Origin: Trueperaceae bacterium
Lineage (GTDB): Bacteria > Deinococcota > Deinococci > Deinococcales > Trueperaceae
Direction of reading: 5' to 3'
Assembly (NCBI GenBank): GCA_024636105.1
Contig: JAGXHO010000149.1
Coordinates: 1-6,662 of the forward strand
Length of the DNA: 6,662 nt
Of the stretch, positions 6,190 through 6,662 are shown piece by piece. The notes under the pieces were generated by a model. It saw nothing but the letters and a program-made list of their open reading frames with translations. It was not told where the DNA came from and ran no database searches. Every line of letters starts with the position of its first letter. Position 1 is the first letter of the stretch. The position numbers and the translations under genes were made by a program.

Positions 6190-6205
6190 GGGCGCACGTG
6201 CGCCC
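6190..6205. terminator. 16-nt perfect palindrome in a convergent gap, candidate bidirectional terminator
   Basis: GGGCGCACGTGCGCCC is self-complementary and can fold as a 6-bp stem (GGGCGC/GCGCCC) with an ACGT loop. It sits in the 37-base gap between the plus-strand stop at 6178 and the minus-strand stop at 6216, where a shared terminator is expected. No T-tract follows on either strand. Confidence 0.5.
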
Positions 6206-6215
6206 CGCGGCGGCT

Positions 6216-6662
6216 TCAGTCCAGCGCCACGTACGCGCGATGCCGCGCCGCGAACCCCTTGGACGTCTCCGCGGCGAGCCGCGCCAGGCGCGCTAGGGCT
6301 TGCTCGCGAAGCGCCGCCCCGACGCCTCGCGACGCCGTACGCAGGGCCGCGAGGGCCCCATCGGGAACGCCCGCGACGCCTGCAGCGAGCCGCTCGCGCA
6401 CGAGGACCTGATCGTGGTCGTCGCCGAGCAGCCTGCACACGGCCTCGACCTCGGTCACCCATGGGCGCACCAGCTCCGGCGCCGCGGCGCGGTACGCGCG
6501 CACCACCAGACCCAGCCGCTTCCATTTCGAACGCGCGGCGTGCACCCGCTCGGCGTCGTCCGGATCCGCGAGCGCGGCGCGTGCGGCGCGGCGCGGCGCG
6601 CCGTGCTGTGCAGCCCGCGCAACCCCAGAGCCCACTCGACCGCCGAAGAACCGGGCTTCGCC
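6216..6662 (-). CDS. CHAD-domain protein, C-terminal half (cut by the right edge)
   Basis: The 148 visible residues match the second half of a CHAD domain. A basic lead-in (RVGSGVARAAQHGAPRRA) is followed by ERVHAARSKWKRLGLVVRAY, the conserved His/Arg/Lys helix. Next come about 20 residues and the hallmark LGDDHD (6428-6411), leading into QVLVRERL, then helices and a C-terminal KGFAARHRAYVALD. CHAD domains are all-helical, with conserved basic and histidine residues, and bind inorganic polyphosphate; some occur beside or fused to CYTH triphosphatase domains. Whether an N-terminal CYTH domain exists here cannot be seen. The frame is open to the window edge with no stop, and a GTG at 6635-6633 has no clear ribosome-binding site and falls inside the domain, so I treat the gene as continuing beyond base 6662. 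It converges on the S8 peptidase gene with a 37-base gap and shows no evident functional link to it. Confidence 0.82.
   Translation of the reverse strand, partial: GEARFFGGRVGSGVARAAQHGAPRRAARAALADPDDAERVHAARSKWKRLGLVVRAYRAAAPELVRPWVTEVEAVCRLLGDDHDQVLVRERLAAGVAGVPDGALAALRTASRGVGAALREQALARLARLAAETSKGFAARHRAYVALD

Noticed and set aside
2212..6411. 1399-codon plus-strand frame overlapping both plus-strand genes
   Set aside because: It is extremely Arg/Pro-rich with no domains and overlaps two real genes and the convergent CHAD gene.
6633..6635. GTG as the true start of the CHAD gene
   Set aside because: The frame stays open to the window edge and the visible part aligns with the second half of the CHAD domain, so the first half should lie beyond base 6662.
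1..6662. tRNA, rRNA, CRISPR array, insertion sequence or phage attachment site
   Set aside because: No cloverleaf, direct-repeat array, transposase motif or terminal inverted repeats were found; gene order and composition look chromosomal and uniform.

Overview
The window is very GC-rich, with G or C at nearly every third codon position. It holds five protein-coding genes and no RNA gene, CRISPR array or insertion sequence that I can see. The gene content suggests a bacterium of the Deinococcota, perhaps Trueperaceae-like: a choice-of-anchor I secreted protein, a secreted S8 peptidase with a calcium-loop segment ending in an LCYFAY-type motif, and a CHAD protein. That placement is an inference from resemblance and base composition; no marker gene is present.

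Left part (1-684, minus strand): a small operon-like pair. A DUF3291 protein (157-684) is followed 44 bases downstream by the first 37 codons of a MarC-family membrane protein that runs off the left edge. The MarC start appears to be a non-canonical ATA codon behind a strong Shine-Dalgarno (SD) sequence.

Middle part (685-6178, plus strand): a 194-base divergent spacer precedes two genes for exported proteins. The first (879-2480) is a choice-of-anchor I beta-propeller-like protein with a signal peptide but no visible C-terminal anchor. A perfect 14-bp hairpin then separates it from a 1179-residue lipoprotein (2639-6178). This reads in order as lipobox, PKD-like domain, subtilase-type propeptide, S8 peptidase domain with a complete Asp/His/Asn/Ser set, dockerin-like calcium loops (the second split by an insertion), cysteine-containing beta-rich segments and an unassigned helical C-terminus. 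The two genes share nearly identical ribosome-binding leaders, but the hairpin suggests separate transcription.

Right part (6179-6662): a 37-base convergent gap holding a perfect 16-nt palindrome, then the C-terminal half of a CHAD-domain protein on the minus strand, cut by the right edge.

No multigene defence, mobile or biosynthetic system is visible. The most notable items are the domain order of the S8 lipoprotein, its split calcium loop and unassigned C-terminus, and the apparent ATA start of the MarC gene.
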